In this document: positions 8,162-16,876 of the stretch, one piece after another
How the letters are laid out: the number at the start of each line of letters is the position of its first letter
How positions within the stretch are numbered: position 1 is the stretch's first letter
DNA from: an uncultured bacterium
GTDB lineage: Bacteria; Bacteroidota; Bacteroidia; Chitinophagales; Chitinophagaceae
Assembly: GCA_903920455.1 (NCBI GenBank)
Contig: CAIXLY010000103.1
Coordinates: forward strand, 1-34,561
Length of the DNA stretch: 34,561 nucleotides
Direction: 5' to 3'
Notes under the pieces: generated by a model
What the model was told of the DNA's origin: nothing
The model's database searches: none
The model's input: only the letters and a program-made list of their open reading frames with translations
Made by a program: the position numbers and the translations under genes

Positions 8162-9397
8162 ATGAATACTATGCTTGAACAAGTCAATATAGATTTACCG
8201 GAAGGTTCAATAGAAAAGCAAACAACCCGATTGAACCTGGGCCCAACACATCCTGCTACCCATGGTGTATTCCAGAACATCCTTGAGATGGATGGCGAAC
8301 GCATTATCAAAGCAGAGTCAACTGTTGGATATATTCATCGTGCATTTGAAAAAATTGCTGAACGTAGGCCGCTATACCAAATCACAACACTGACCGACAG
8401 GTTGAACTATTGTTCCTCGCCCCTTAATAACATGGGATGGCACCTGACCTGCGAAAAACTGTTAAACGTTACAACACCTAAGCGTGTTGATTACCTGCGC
8501 GTCATCATCATGGAACTTTCACGCATCTCCGATCACCTCATCTGCAATTCGATTGTGGGTGTTGATGCCGGAGCCTACACGGGTTTTCTCTATGTGATGC
8601 AATACCGTGAATTGATCTACGAAATTTATGAAGAGATCTGCGGCTCACGCCTAACAACCAACATGGGAAGGGTAGGAGGGTTTGAAAGAAATTTTAACCA
8701 GACTGCCTTTACAAAGATTGAAAAGTTCCTCGCAGAATTTCCGGAGGTATGGAAAGAGTTTGAAAATCTCTTTACAAGAAACAGGATTTTTGTAGAACGT
8801 ACACGCGGCACTGGTGCAATCTCTGCTGATCGTGCATTGAACTATGGATTTACTGGTCCAAATCTTCGCGCTGCTGGTATCGATTATGACGTGCGTGTTC
8901 ATTCTCCTTATTCATCTTACGAAGACTTTGATTTTATTATTCCCGTAGGTACAACAGGCGATAATTACGATCGCTTTCAGGTAAGGAACGAAGAGATCTG
9001 GCAATCGCTCAGCATCATCCGTCAGGCATATCAAAAAGTACAGGAGTTTAAAGGTGCTGAAGCCGAAGTGTTTCATGCAGACGCTCCTGAATATTATCTT
9101 CCAGCAAAGGCTGATGTATATACCAAGATGGAAGCGTTGATATATCACTTCAAAATCGTGATGGGAGAAATTGAAATGCCGGTTGGTGAAGTATACAACA
9201 GCATCGAAGGGGGAAATGGTGAGCTTGGTTTCTACCTCATCAGTGATGGCGGAAGAACACCGTATAGGCTGCATTTCCGCAGGCCATGTTTTATATATTA
9301 TCAAGCCTATGCGGAAATCGTAAAAGACACCATGCTCAGTGATGCAATTATCACGATGAGTAGTCTAAACCTGATCGCCGGAGAAATGGACGCATAA
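8162..9397 (+). CDS. nuoD: NADH-quinone oxidoreductase subunit D
   Basis: A 411-residue subunit matching the 49-kDa family, which is related to the large subunit of [NiFe] hydrogenases and forms much of the quinone pocket. The signature LNLGPTHPATHGVFQNILEM lies at about residues 25-44, with the conserved histidines of HPATHG, and TVGYIHRAFEK follows. Near the C-terminus are GGNGELGFYLISDGG and RLHFRRPCF. The ATG at 8162 was used; ATG 8171 three codons later would serve equally well. The protein ends SLNLIAGEMDA, where many relatives end in Asp-Arg. It acts together with NuoB and NuoC. Confidence 0.96.
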   Translation: MNTMLEQVNIDLPEGSIEKQTTRLNLGPTHPATHGVFQNILEMDGERIIKAESTVGYIHRAFEKIAERRPLYQITTLTDRLNYCSSPLNNMGWHLTCEKLLNVTTPKRVDYLRVIIMELSRISDHLICNSIVGVDAGAYTGFLYVMQYRELIYEIYEEICGSRLTTNMGRVGGFERNFNQTAFTKIEKFLAEFPEVWKEFENLFTRNRIFVERTRGTGAISADRALNYGFTGPNLRAAGIDYDVRVHSPYSSYEDFDFIIPVGTTGDNYDRFQVRNEEIWQSLSIIRQAYQKVQEFKGAEAEVFHADAPEYYLPAKADVYTKMEALIYHFKIVMGEIEMPVGEVYNSIEGGNGELGFYLISDGGRTPYRLHFRRPCFIYYQAYAEIVKDTMLSDAIITMSSLNLIAGEMDA

Positions 9398-9407
9398 AAT
9401 AAATGAA

Positions 9408-9896
9408 ATGGTGAAGTTTTCAGATGATAAATTAAAGGAGGTGCAATCGATGATCGATCGATATCCTGAAGGCAAACAAAAGAGTGCGCTGATTCCTTTG
9501 TTGCATTTAGCACAAGAGGAGTTCGGCGGTTGGCTCAAGCCCGATACGATGGATTATGTTGCCTCTCTGCTAACGATTGATCCTATTGAAGCATACGAAG
9601 TGGCAACCTTCTACAGCATGTTCAACCTTAAGCCGGTTGGAAAGCATGTGTTTGAAGTATGTCATACTGGTCCTTGTATGTTGAATGGCAGTGATAATAT
9701 CCTGGATTATATCAAATCAACATTGGGTATTGAAGTTGGGCAAACCACTTCAGACGGCATGTTTACTTTGAAAACAGTAGAATGCCTGGGAGCCTGTGGT
9801 TACGCACCCATGATGCAAATGGGCATGAATTATAGAGAGCACCTGACCAAAGAAAGGGTAGATGCAATTATTGACGAGTGCAGAAATGAAAAATAA
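9408..9896 (+). CDS. nuoE: NADH-quinone oxidoreductase subunit E
   Basis: A 162-residue thioredoxin-fold [2Fe-2S] protein of the 24-kDa family. The four cluster N1a ligands are C85 and C90 in EVCHTGPCML and C126 and C130 in VECLGACGYAPMM, in the expected spacing. It pairs with NuoF to make the NADH-oxidising tip of the peripheral arm. The ATG at 9408 follows nuoD by 10 bp. Just inside the gene is TTAAAGGAGGTG at about 9432-9443, which resembles a Shine-Dalgarno but has no suitable start downstream, so I regard it as coincidence. Confidence 0.96.
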   Translation: MVKFSDDKLKEVQSMIDRYPEGKQKSALIPLLHLAQEEFGGWLKPDTMDYVASLLTIDPIEAYEVATFYSMFNLKPVGKHVFEVCHTGPCMLNGSDNILDYIKSTLGIEVGQTTSDGMFTLKTVECLGACGYAPMMQMGMNYREHLTKERVDAIIDECRNEK

Positions 9897-9921
9897 GCAG
9901 ACCGGAAAAGCATAAAGCAAC

Positions 9922-11271
9922 ATGGCAAAAAAACTATTACTGGAAAAAGCGCATATCGAAGGGATACGTCATTTTGATGTGTACAGAAAAGAAGGTGGCT
10001 ATGCAGCTGTAGAAACAGCGTTGAAGATGGACCCTGCTGCGATTGTTGAAGAGGTAAAGAAAAGCGGACTTCGTGGACGTGGTGGTGCAGGTTTTGCAAC
10101 AGGATTGAAATGGAGCTTTCTTGCTAAACCAGAAGGAGTACCTCGCTATTTGGTATGCAATGCCGATGAATCTGAGCCTGGTACATTCAAGGACAGATAC
10201 TTAATGGAATTTCTTCCCCATCTCCTGATTGAAGGACTAATCATTTCTTCTTTCGCTCTTGGAAGCAACAGGACATATATTTATATCCGTGGGGAATATG
10301 CATGGATCGTAGGAATTCTTGAACAAGCAATCGCTGAAGCAAAGCTGCATGGATTTCTTGGAAAAAATATTTTAGGATCAGGATTTGATTGCGAAATCTA
10401 TGTCCAACGTGGTGCAGGTGCTTACATCTGTGGTGAAGAAACGGCATTGATTGAATCACTGGAAGGTAAACGCGGTAACCCGCGCATCAAGCCACCATTT
10501 CCTGCAATCAAAGGATTGTGGGATTGCCCAACTGTTGTAAACAACGTTGAAACCTTGGCTGCAGTTGTGCCTATCATCAACATGGGTGGTGAGGAATACG
10601 CTAAGATTGGTGTGGGTAGATCAACCGGAACAAAACTGCTCTCTGCCTGCGGCAATATCAATAAGCCGGGTGTGTATGAGATTGATATGACGATATCAGT
10701 AGAAGAATTTATTTATAGTGATGAGTATTGTGGAGGTATTCCTAATGGGAAAAAACTTAAGGCCTGTATTCCTGGTGGATCATCCGTGCCCATCCTGCCT
10801 GCTAACCTTTTATTGAAAACTGCAAAAGGGGAAACAAGGTACATGAACTATGAGAGTCTGTCTGACGGTGGCTTTGCTACAGGATCAATGATGGGCTCTG
10901 GTGGCTTCATTGTGCTGGATGAAGATCAATGTATCGTGAAACACACGTATACATTGGCGCGGTTTTACAGACATGAGAGTTGTGGACAGTGTTCTCCTTG
11001 CAGAGAAGGTACTGGATGGATGGAAAAAATCCTTCAAAAGATTGATACTGGAAAAGGTACTATCGCAGACATCGATTTGCTTTGGGATATCCAAAGAAAA
11101 ATTGAAGGTAATACGATTTGTCCTTTAGGTGATGCCGCAGCATGGCCTGTAGCAGCTGCCATCAGGCATTTCAGGGATGAATTTGAATGGCATGTTAATA
11201 ACCCAACAAAATGTTTGACGCAGAACTATGGACTTGCCAAGTATGCAGATGCATTGGGACTAAGCGCATAA
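9922..11271 (+). CDS. nuoF: NADH-quinone oxidoreductase subunit F (NADH/FMN binding)
   Basis: A 449-residue protein of the 51-kDa family. It oxidises NADH using FMN and hands electrons to cluster N3. The glycine-rich nucleotide segment GLRGRGGAGFATGLKW lies at residues 49-64, and the second glycine region RGAGAYICGEETALIESLEG at 163-182. The [4Fe-4S] ligands are C354, C357 and C360 in ESCGQCSPCREGT, plus C400 in NTICPLGDAAAWP. Length is normal. It sits 25 bp after nuoE and 31 bp ahead of the nuoG ATG. Confidence 0.97.
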   Translation: MAKKLLLEKAHIEGIRHFDVYRKEGGYAAVETALKMDPAAIVEEVKKSGLRGRGGAGFATGLKWSFLAKPEGVPRYLVCNADESEPGTFKDRYLMEFLPHLLIEGLIISSFALGSNRTYIYIRGEYAWIVGILEQAIAEAKLHGFLGKNILGSGFDCEIYVQRGAGAYICGEETALIESLEGKRGNPRIKPPFPAIKGLWDCPTVVNNVETLAAVVPIINMGGEEYAKIGVGRSTGTKLLSACGNINKPGVYEIDMTISVEEFIYSDEYCGGIPNGKKLKACIPGGSSVPILPANLLLKTAKGETRYMNYESLSDGGFATGSMMGSGGFIVLDEDQCIVKHTYTLARFYRHESCGQCSPCREGTGWMEKILQKIDTGKGTIADIDLLWDIQRKIEGNTICPLGDAAAWPVAAAIRHFRDEFEWHVNNPTKCLTQNYGLAKYADALGLSA

Positions 11272-11302
11272 TTTGAATGGGCCCTGCCAAAAAAAAATAA
11301 CT

Positions 11303-12400
11303 ATGTCCGAAGAAGTTAAAACTGTGAAAGTAACCATCGACAACATCACCATTGATGTTCCTCAGGGCACGAGTATCCTGAATGCAGCAAGGATGATTGG
11401 TGGTGATGTTACGCCTCCTGCCATGTGTTATTACAGTAAGCTCAAGGGAAGTGGTGGTAAATGCCGAACCTGCCTTGTTGAAGTAAGCAAGGGCAGTGAA
11501 GCAGATCCACGCCCAATGCCTAAGCTGGTTGCCAGCTGCAGAACTGGTGTAATGGATGGCATGGAAGTAAAGAATATTACAAGTCCACGGGTAACAGATG
11601 CAAGAAATGGGGTGGTTGAATTTCTGTTGTTAAATCACCCATTGGATTGTCCGGTTTGTGATCAGGCAGGCGAATGTCATCTCCAAGACCTTGGCTATAT
11701 GCACGGAAAAGAAGCCACGCGTTACGAGTTCAAGCGTAGAACATTTGACAAGCATGAGCTTGGTCCATACATCCAACTTCACATGACCCGTTGCATCCTT
11801 TGCTACAGGTGTGTGTATGTTGCCGATCAATTAACAGATAGCCGTGTTCATGGCGTGTTGAGCAGGGGCGACCACTCTGAAATTGCTACGTATATAGAAA
11901 AGTCGCTTGACAACAACTTCATAGGAAACGTAATTGATGTTTGTCCGGTTGGTGCACTGACCGACAAAACATTTAGGTTTAAGAATCGTGTTTGGTTCAC
12001 CAAACCACAGAATGCACACCGCGATTGTTCATGCTGTTCAGGAAAAGTTACCATATGGCAGCGTGGTGAAGAAGTGTTGCGTGTTACTGCAAGAAAAGAC
12101 CAGTGGGGCGAAGTGGAAGAGTGGATATGCAATGAATGCCGATTTGAGAAAAAATCAGCAAGTGATTGGGTCATTGAAGGTCCAACACATGTCAGCAGAC
12201 ATTCTGTAATTTCCCAAGGGCATTATGAAAACATGAAAAAGCCGAAAGAGATTTTCTCTGCGGTACATGACGGAAGGAGCCCGAAGTTATTAATGGACAT
12301 TCATAGTGTAAGTGAGGTAAATGATCCTTCTGTTGATTTGAGTAAAATCAATGGTTCGGCTTCAAGTGATACATTCAAACTTTCAAGAAAAAAACAATGA
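11303..12400 (+). CDS. nuoG: NADH-quinone oxidoreductase subunit G, short form
   Basis: A 365-residue iron-sulphur subunit. From the ATG at 11303 the 2Fe-2S domain has C42, C54, C57 and C79. The His-Cys motif HPLDCPVCDQAGEC has H112, C116, C119 and C125. A further [4Fe-4S] set is C164, C167, C170 and C214. More cysteines at 242, 244, 245, 276 and 279 mark the start of the next domain. The large molybdopterin-oxidoreductase-like domain of enterobacterial NuoG (about 900 residues) is absent; short NuoG is usual in Bacteroidota, so this is not a truncation. An in-frame TTG at 11273 would add ten atypical residues and was rejected. The stop overlaps nuoH by 4 bp (ATGA). Confidence 0.93.
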   Translation: MSEEVKTVKVTIDNITIDVPQGTSILNAARMIGGDVTPPAMCYYSKLKGSGGKCRTCLVEVSKGSEADPRPMPKLVASCRTGVMDGMEVKNITSPRVTDARNGVVEFLLLNHPLDCPVCDQAGECHLQDLGYMHGKEATRYEFKRRTFDKHELGPYIQLHMTRCILCYRCVYVADQLTDSRVHGVLSRGDHSEIATYIEKSLDNNFIGNVIDVCPVGALTDKTFRFKNRVWFTKPQNAHRDCSCCSGKVTIWQRGEEVLRVTARKDQWGEVEEWICNECRFEKKSASDWVIEGPTHVSRHSVISQGHYENMKKPKEIFSAVHDGRSPKLLMDIHSVSEVNDPSVDLSKINGSASSDTFKLSRKKQ

Positions 12401-13479
12401 TCGGTATGGATTTATTGGCAATAGACTTATCATTGGCCCTCGAAAAACTTTTGTTAATCGGAGGCATCATCACCTTTTCGCTAATCGTGGCCATGTATAC
12501 AACCTATGGTGAGCGAAAGGTTGCTGCGTTCATGCAAGACCGTATTGGTCCGAATCGTGCTGGCCCATTTGGTTTGCTTCAGCCCCTTGCTGATGGCTTG
12601 AAATTATTTTTTAAAGAAGAAATCATCCCCACTGCTTCAAGCAAGCTACTTTTTGTTTTGGGCCCTGCACTCGCGATGATTACGGCAATGCTTACCAGTG
12701 CAGTAATTCCTTGGGGTAGCAGCATTAATGTATTTGGTCGTGATGTCAGCCTGCAGATTGCAGACGTGAATATTGGCATCCTCTATATTTTTGGTGTGGT
12801 GAGCCTTGGTGTATATGGCATCATGATTGGAGGTTGGTCTTCAAATAATAAATTTTCTTTGATTGCTGCTGTACGCGGTGCATCCCAGATTATCTCTTAT
12901 GAATTGGCCATGGGGCTCTCCCTTATTGCCTTGCTAATGATGACAGGCTCTTTGAGTTTGAGAACCATCGTGGAGCAGCAAATGACCGGCGGATGGGGCG
13001 GTTTTTTAGGATGGAATATTTTATATCAACCCCTTGGCTTTCTTATCTTTTTAATTTGTGTTTTTGCTGAGTGCAATCGAACTCCGTTTGATTTGCCTGA
13101 AGCAGAAAACGAACTCAATTTCGGATACCATCAAGAATATTCTTCAATGAAGCTTGGTCTGTATTTGTTCTCTGAGTATGTAAACATGTTCATCTCAAGT
13201 GCAGTAATGGCCACCTTATTTTTTGGAGGCTATGATATTCCATTTGTTGATGAAGCTACACTCTCGTTGACCATTGGTGCCAATGCAGTTGCACTGCTGG
13301 GTTTTGGAGCATTGTTTGCAAAGATTGTTTTCTTCCTTTTCTTATTCATGTGGGTGAGATGGACAATCCCAAGATTCAGGTATGACCAGTTGATGGACCT
13401 TGGATGGAAGAAATTGATTCCGCTTGCACTGGCAAATATGTTGATCACTGCCATAGTAATACTGTGGTTTAATAAATAA
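12397..13479 (+). CDS. nuoH: NADH-quinone oxidoreductase subunit H
   Basis: A 360-residue integral membrane protein with about eight helices, linking the quinone chamber to the proton-pumping arm. The most conserved loop is present at about residues 42-75 (GERKVAAFMQDRIGPNRAGP, then GLLQPLADGLKLFFKEE). The second loop ECNRTPFDLPEAENELNFGY is followed by HQEYSSMKLGLYLFSEY. In this loop, ENELNFGYHQEY differs slightly from the common ESELVxGFHTEY pattern but keeps the acidic residues. The start overlaps the end of nuoG, indicating translational coupling; ATG 12406 is an alternative. Confidence 0.96.
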   Translation: MIGMDLLAIDLSLALEKLLLIGGIITFSLIVAMYTTYGERKVAAFMQDRIGPNRAGPFGLLQPLADGLKLFFKEEIIPTASSKLLFVLGPALAMITAMLTSAVIPWGSSINVFGRDVSLQIADVNIGILYIFGVVSLGVYGIMIGGWSSNNKFSLIAAVRGASQIISYELAMGLSLIALLMMTGSLSLRTIVEQQMTGGWGGFLGWNILYQPLGFLIFLICVFAECNRTPFDLPEAENELNFGYHQEYSSMKLGLYLFSEYVNMFISSAVMATLFFGGYDIPFVDEATLSLTIGANAVALLGFGALFAKIVFFLFLFMWVRWTIPRFRYDQLMDLGWKKLIPLALANMLITAIVILWFNK

Positions 13480-13482
13480 TGT

Positions 13483-14037
13483 ATGGGGCTATTGACAAAT
13501 AGAGCTAAAGTACTTGAGCAGAAGCCGTTGACCTTCATGGAAAGCTTGTACTTGCCTGCCATTCTAAAAGGTATGGCAATTACGTTCTCTCATATGTTTA
13601 AGAAGAAACCCACCATCTCTTATCCTGAGGAACAGCGACCTTTTAGTCCGGTCTTCAGAGGACTTCATGTCTTGAACCGGGATGAATATGGAAGAGAGAA
13701 TTGCACAGCCTGTGGGTTATGTGCTGTAGCTTGTCCCGCTGAAGCCATTACCATGGAAGCCGCTGAGCGCAAGGAAAGTGAAAAGCATTTATACAGGGAA
13801 GAAAAGTATGCGGCCAAGTATGAAATCAATATGCTTCGTTGTATATTTTGCGGACTCTGCGAAGAGGCTTGTCCAAAAGACGCCATCTACATGTCTGAAA
13901 CTTTTGCTCCTTCAAATTTCACTCGAAAAGGTTTTATTTATTCCAAGGATGAGTTGTTGATTCCTAATCCAGTTGACGAAAAGGAAAAATACGAGATCGC
14001 CAAAGGCAAACGAGAAGTACAATTAAAAAACAAATAA
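13483..14037 (+). CDS. nuoI: NADH-quinone oxidoreductase subunit I (two [4Fe-4S])
   Basis: A 184-residue ferredoxin-like subunit that carries clusters N6a and N6b between NuoG and NuoB. Two full CxxCxxCxxxCP motifs are visible: C74, C77, C80 and C84 in CTACGLCAVACP, and C120, C123, C126 and C130 in CIFCGLCEEACP. An amphipathic N-terminus (residues about 15-40) can anchor it to the membrane surface. It starts 3 bp after the nuoH stop. Length is normal for the TYKY family. Confidence 0.97.
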   Translation: MGLLTNRAKVLEQKPLTFMESLYLPAILKGMAITFSHMFKKKPTISYPEEQRPFSPVFRGLHVLNRDEYGRENCTACGLCAVACPAEAITMEAAERKESEKHLYREEKYAAKYEINMLRCIFCGLCEEACPKDAIYMSETFAPSNFTRKGFIYSKDELLIPNPVDEKEKYEIAKGKREVQLKNK

Positions 14038-14042
14038 AGTCT

Positions 14043-14558
14043 ATGCACATCACTGAAATACTTTTTTGGTTCCTGACTTCACTATCCTTGTTTAGTGCAT
14101 TGATGGTGGTATTCAGCAGCAATCCTGTTTACAGTGTGTTGTGGCTGATTCTGGTTTTCTTCACCATATCCGGGCATTACATCTTAATGAACGCACAGTT
14201 TCTCGCTATTGTAAACATGATTGTATATGCAGGAGCCATTATGGTTTTGTTTTTGTTCGTGATCATGTTTATGAATATGAACAAAGAGAGTGAACCACAG
14301 AAAAGCAATTGGCTTAGGCTTGCAGCAGCCGTTTCAGGCGGAAGTCTGATGTTGATTTTGGTGGCGGCACTCAAAGACAATGGCGGATTTATCAATAGCC
14401 TGCGCGGTGAAGGGAATATCGGGTTGATAAAAAATCTTGGTAAGGTATTGTTCACTCAATATGTTGTGCCTTTTGAGATCAGCAGCATACTTTTTCTGAG
14501 TGCGATGGTTGGGGCAGTGGTGTTGGCTAAAAAAGAAAAATCACCGGTAGTATCATAA
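14043..14558 (+). CDS. nuoJ: NADH-quinone oxidoreductase subunit J
   Basis: A 171-residue membrane subunit with five predicted helices. The signature helix NMIVYAGAIMVLFLFVIMFM, including the Tyr-Ala-Gly-Ala break typical of NuoJ/ND6, is at about residues 59-78. The preceding segment NPVYSVLWLILVFFTISGHY is also typical. The subunit takes part in coupling quinone reduction to proton movement. It lies 5 bp after nuoI and 19 bp before nuoK. Confidence 0.94.
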   Translation: MHITEILFWFLTSLSLFSALMVVFSSNPVYSVLWLILVFFTISGHYILMNAQFLAIVNMIVYAGAIMVLFLFVIMFMNMNKESEPQKSNWLRLAAAVSGGSLMLILVAALKDNGGFINSLRGEGNIGLIKNLGKVLFTQYVVPFEISSILFLSAMVGAVVLAKKEKSPVVS

Positions 14559-14577
14559 ACAACGAATTCTATTTCAT

Positions 14578-14922
14578 ATGCCAGTTATACCAGTAAATTA
14601 TTATATCTTTTTTTCAGTAGCCCTCTTCTCAATTGGGATAGTTGGGGTGCTCACCAGACGCAATGCCATTATTATATTCATGTGCATTGAATTAATGTTG
14701 AATGCAGTGAATATCTTGCTCGTTGCCTTTTCAAAGATGCACCATGTTAATGCCTATGTTCTTGATCGGGCTACTACTGTGGGCACTGAAGCACAATTGT
14801 TTGTTTTTTTCATCATGGTGGTGGCTGCTGCTGAAGTGACCGTGGGATTGGCCATTATCGTTATGCTGTTTAGAAATATACATTCTGTGGATATAAATTT
14901 TTTAAACAGATTGAAGCATTAA
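14578..14922 (+). CDS. nuoK: NADH-quinone oxidoreductase subunit K
   Basis: A 114-residue three-helix membrane subunit of the NuoK/ND4L family. The two conserved membrane glutamates important for proton transfer are E38 in IFMCIELMLNAVNI and E86 in MVVAAAEVTVGLAIIV. The protein is slightly longer than the common 100 residues, with a short hydrophilic tail (FRNIHSVDINFLNRLKH). It sits between nuoJ and nuoL, as in other complete nuo operons. Confidence 0.95.
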   Translation: MPVIPVNYYIFFSVALFSIGIVGVLTRRNAIIIFMCIELMLNAVNILLVAFSKMHHVNAYVLDRATTVGTEAQLFVFFIMVVAAAEVTVGLAIIVMLFRNIHSVDINFLNRLKH

Positions 14923-14961
14923 GTCATTTGACTAACTGATTGACCTTACTTAACTATTGAT

Positions 14962-16863
14962 ATGAGCAAATACGTATTTCTGATTCCGCTGCTTCCTTTG
15001 ATTGGTTTTCTGCTTAATGGCTTGGGAAGAAACTTTTTATCAAAAACCTTGGTAAGCATCATAGGTACTGGCGTTCTCCTCATTTCTTTTGTAATCAGTC
15101 TTGCTCTTTTGCAAGAAGTTTCTGCCCCTGGTTTCAGTCCACAGGTGGTGAAGTTGTTTGATTTCATTAAAACTTCAACTTTAGATATCCCATTTTCATT
15201 CCAGGTTGATCAATTGAGTGTGCTGTTTCTGCTGGTGATTACCGGAATTGGATCCTTGATTCATATTTACTCTACTGCCTATATGAAAGAGGAGACTGCT
15301 CCTCATTTCGCCAGATATTTTGCATACCTCAATCTCTTTGTATTCTCCATGCTGTTGCTCGTTCTGGGTTCAAACTTTGTGGTGATGTTTGTTGGTTGGG
15401 AGGGTGTTGGACTTTGCTCTTATTTGTTGATTGGATATTGGTTTGGAAATAATGAATATAACAATGCAGCGAAGAAAGCTTTTGTGATGAACCGCATTGG
15501 AGACCTTGGTTTTCTGTTGGCTATTTTTTGGATGCTTGCCCAGTTTGGCTCAATTGCCTATGCCGATGTTTTTGCAAAGGCATCAACAGCTCCTGTGGCA
15601 GTCATTACCGGCATTACCCTTCTTCTCTTTATCGGGGCAATGGGTAAATCTGCACAGATCCCTCTGTATACCTGGTTACCAGACGCTATGGCTGGCCCAA
15701 CTCCTGTATCAGCGTTGATTCATGCTGCAACAATGGTTACTGCTGGCATCTACATGATTGCTCGAAGCAATGTCTTGTATTCACTGGCACCATTTTCACA
15801 ACATATTATTGCCATCATTGGTATATCCACAGCACTCCTGGCTGCCACTATTGCACTCAAGCAAAATGATATTAAAAAAGTATTGGCTTACTCCACAGTG
15901 AGTCAGCTTGGTCTCATGTTCCTTGCTCTGGGTGTTGGAGCATATACTGCTGGAGTTTTTCATGTAATGACACATGCCTTCTTTAAGGCCTTGTTGTTCC
16001 TCGGTGCAGGAAGTGTTATTCATGCCATGCACCATGAGCAAGACATTATGAAAATGGGTGGACTAAAACTTAAGTTGCCCATCACCCACATCACTTTTCT
16101 GGTAGGCTGTCTTGCAATAGCAGGTCTACCTCCATTCTCAGGTTTCTTTTCTAAAGATGAAATTCTTACTGCTGCGTTGGCAAAGAATCCAATATACTAT
16201 GTACTTGGTGTCCTTACCTCACTGATGACAGCCTTTTATATGTTTAGGCTGTACTTCTTGGTATTCACTGGAAATTTCAGGGGCACAAACGAACAGGCGC
16301 ACCATCTGCATGAATCACCTAAGGCCATGACAGTGCCGTTGATTATTCTTGCTCTATGTTCTATCACAGCAGGATGGATTGGTATCCCGCCAGTATTTGC
16401 AGAAAATGCACATCACCTATCAAGCTTTCTATCTCCAGTGTTAGGGACTCCGGTTGCTGAACATGGGGCCTTTCATTTAACACACAGTACTGAACTTGCA
16501 ATGATGGGTGGGTTGGTGTTGCTCATTGTGATTATGATATTTGTTGCTTTCAAAATGTTTAACAAAGAAAATTTAACAGCAGCTCCTTATCGCGGCATAT
16601 CGTCTTTTCTTTCCAACAAGTGGTATGTTGATGAGGTTTATGATGCTGTTATTGTAAAACCTTTGAATCGATTCTCAAGCTTTCTTGACAGGATAGTGGA
16701 GGCCAAGATCATCGATGGGTTAGTTGTTGGCGTCGGTAGGGCTGTTCAGTTTAGCAGCAGACAGCTTCGTTACTTACAGAGTGGCCAGGTAGGTTCTTAT
16801 ATTTTGATCATGATGATCTCAATCATAATTTTCTTCATCTTCCAATTGTTTTGGAAGCTTTAA
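14962..16863 (+). CDS. nuoL: NADH-quinone oxidoreductase subunit L (antiporter-like)
   Basis: A 633-residue polytopic membrane protein, the distal proton-pumping subunit. It begins MSKYVFLIPLLPLIGFLLNG and shows the N-terminal NuoL domain up to about residue 115. The Mrp/proton-conducting core contains FVGWEGVGLCSYLLIGYWFG with its conserved Glu, GKSAQIPLYTWLPDAMAGPT and HAATMVTAGIYMIARS. The C-terminal part has the lateral-helix region ending in a final hydrophobic helix (residues about 612-632). Length is normal. It lies 39 bp after nuoK and 13 bp before nuoM. Confidence 0.97.
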   Translation: MSKYVFLIPLLPLIGFLLNGLGRNFLSKTLVSIIGTGVLLISFVISLALLQEVSAPGFSPQVVKLFDFIKTSTLDIPFSFQVDQLSVLFLLVITGIGSLIHIYSTAYMKEETAPHFARYFAYLNLFVFSMLLLVLGSNFVVMFVGWEGVGLCSYLLIGYWFGNNEYNNAAKKAFVMNRIGDLGFLLAIFWMLAQFGSIAYADVFAKASTAPVAVITGITLLLFIGAMGKSAQIPLYTWLPDAMAGPTPVSALIHAATMVTAGIYMIARSNVLYSLAPFSQHIIAIIGISTALLAATIALKQNDIKKVLAYSTVSQLGLMFLALGVGAYTAGVFHVMTHAFFKALLFLGAGSVIHAMHHEQDIMKMGGLKLKLPITHITFLVGCLAIAGLPPFSGFFSKDEILTAALAKNPIYYVLGVLTSLMTAFYMFRLYFLVFTGNFRGTNEQAHHLHESPKAMTVPLIILALCSITAGWIGIPPVFAENAHHLSSFLSPVLGTPVAEHGAFHLTHSTELAMMGGLVLLIVIMIFVAFKMFNKENLTAAPYRGISSFLSNKWYVDEVYDAVIVKPLNRFSSFLDRIVEAKIIDGLVVGVGRAVQFSSRQLRYLQSGQVGSYILIMMISIIIFFIFQLFWKL

Positions 16864-16876
16864 TCAACGACTAACT

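Noticed and set aside
11273-11302. Upstream TTG start for nuoG
   Set aside because: It would begin in the 2 bp after nuoF and add ten residues unlike NuoG; the ATG at 11303 begins the normal N-terminus.
11303-12400. nuoG as a truncated gene
   Set aside because: The short form without the molybdopterin domain is usual in Bacteroidota; all cluster ligands are present and the stop overlaps nuoH normally.
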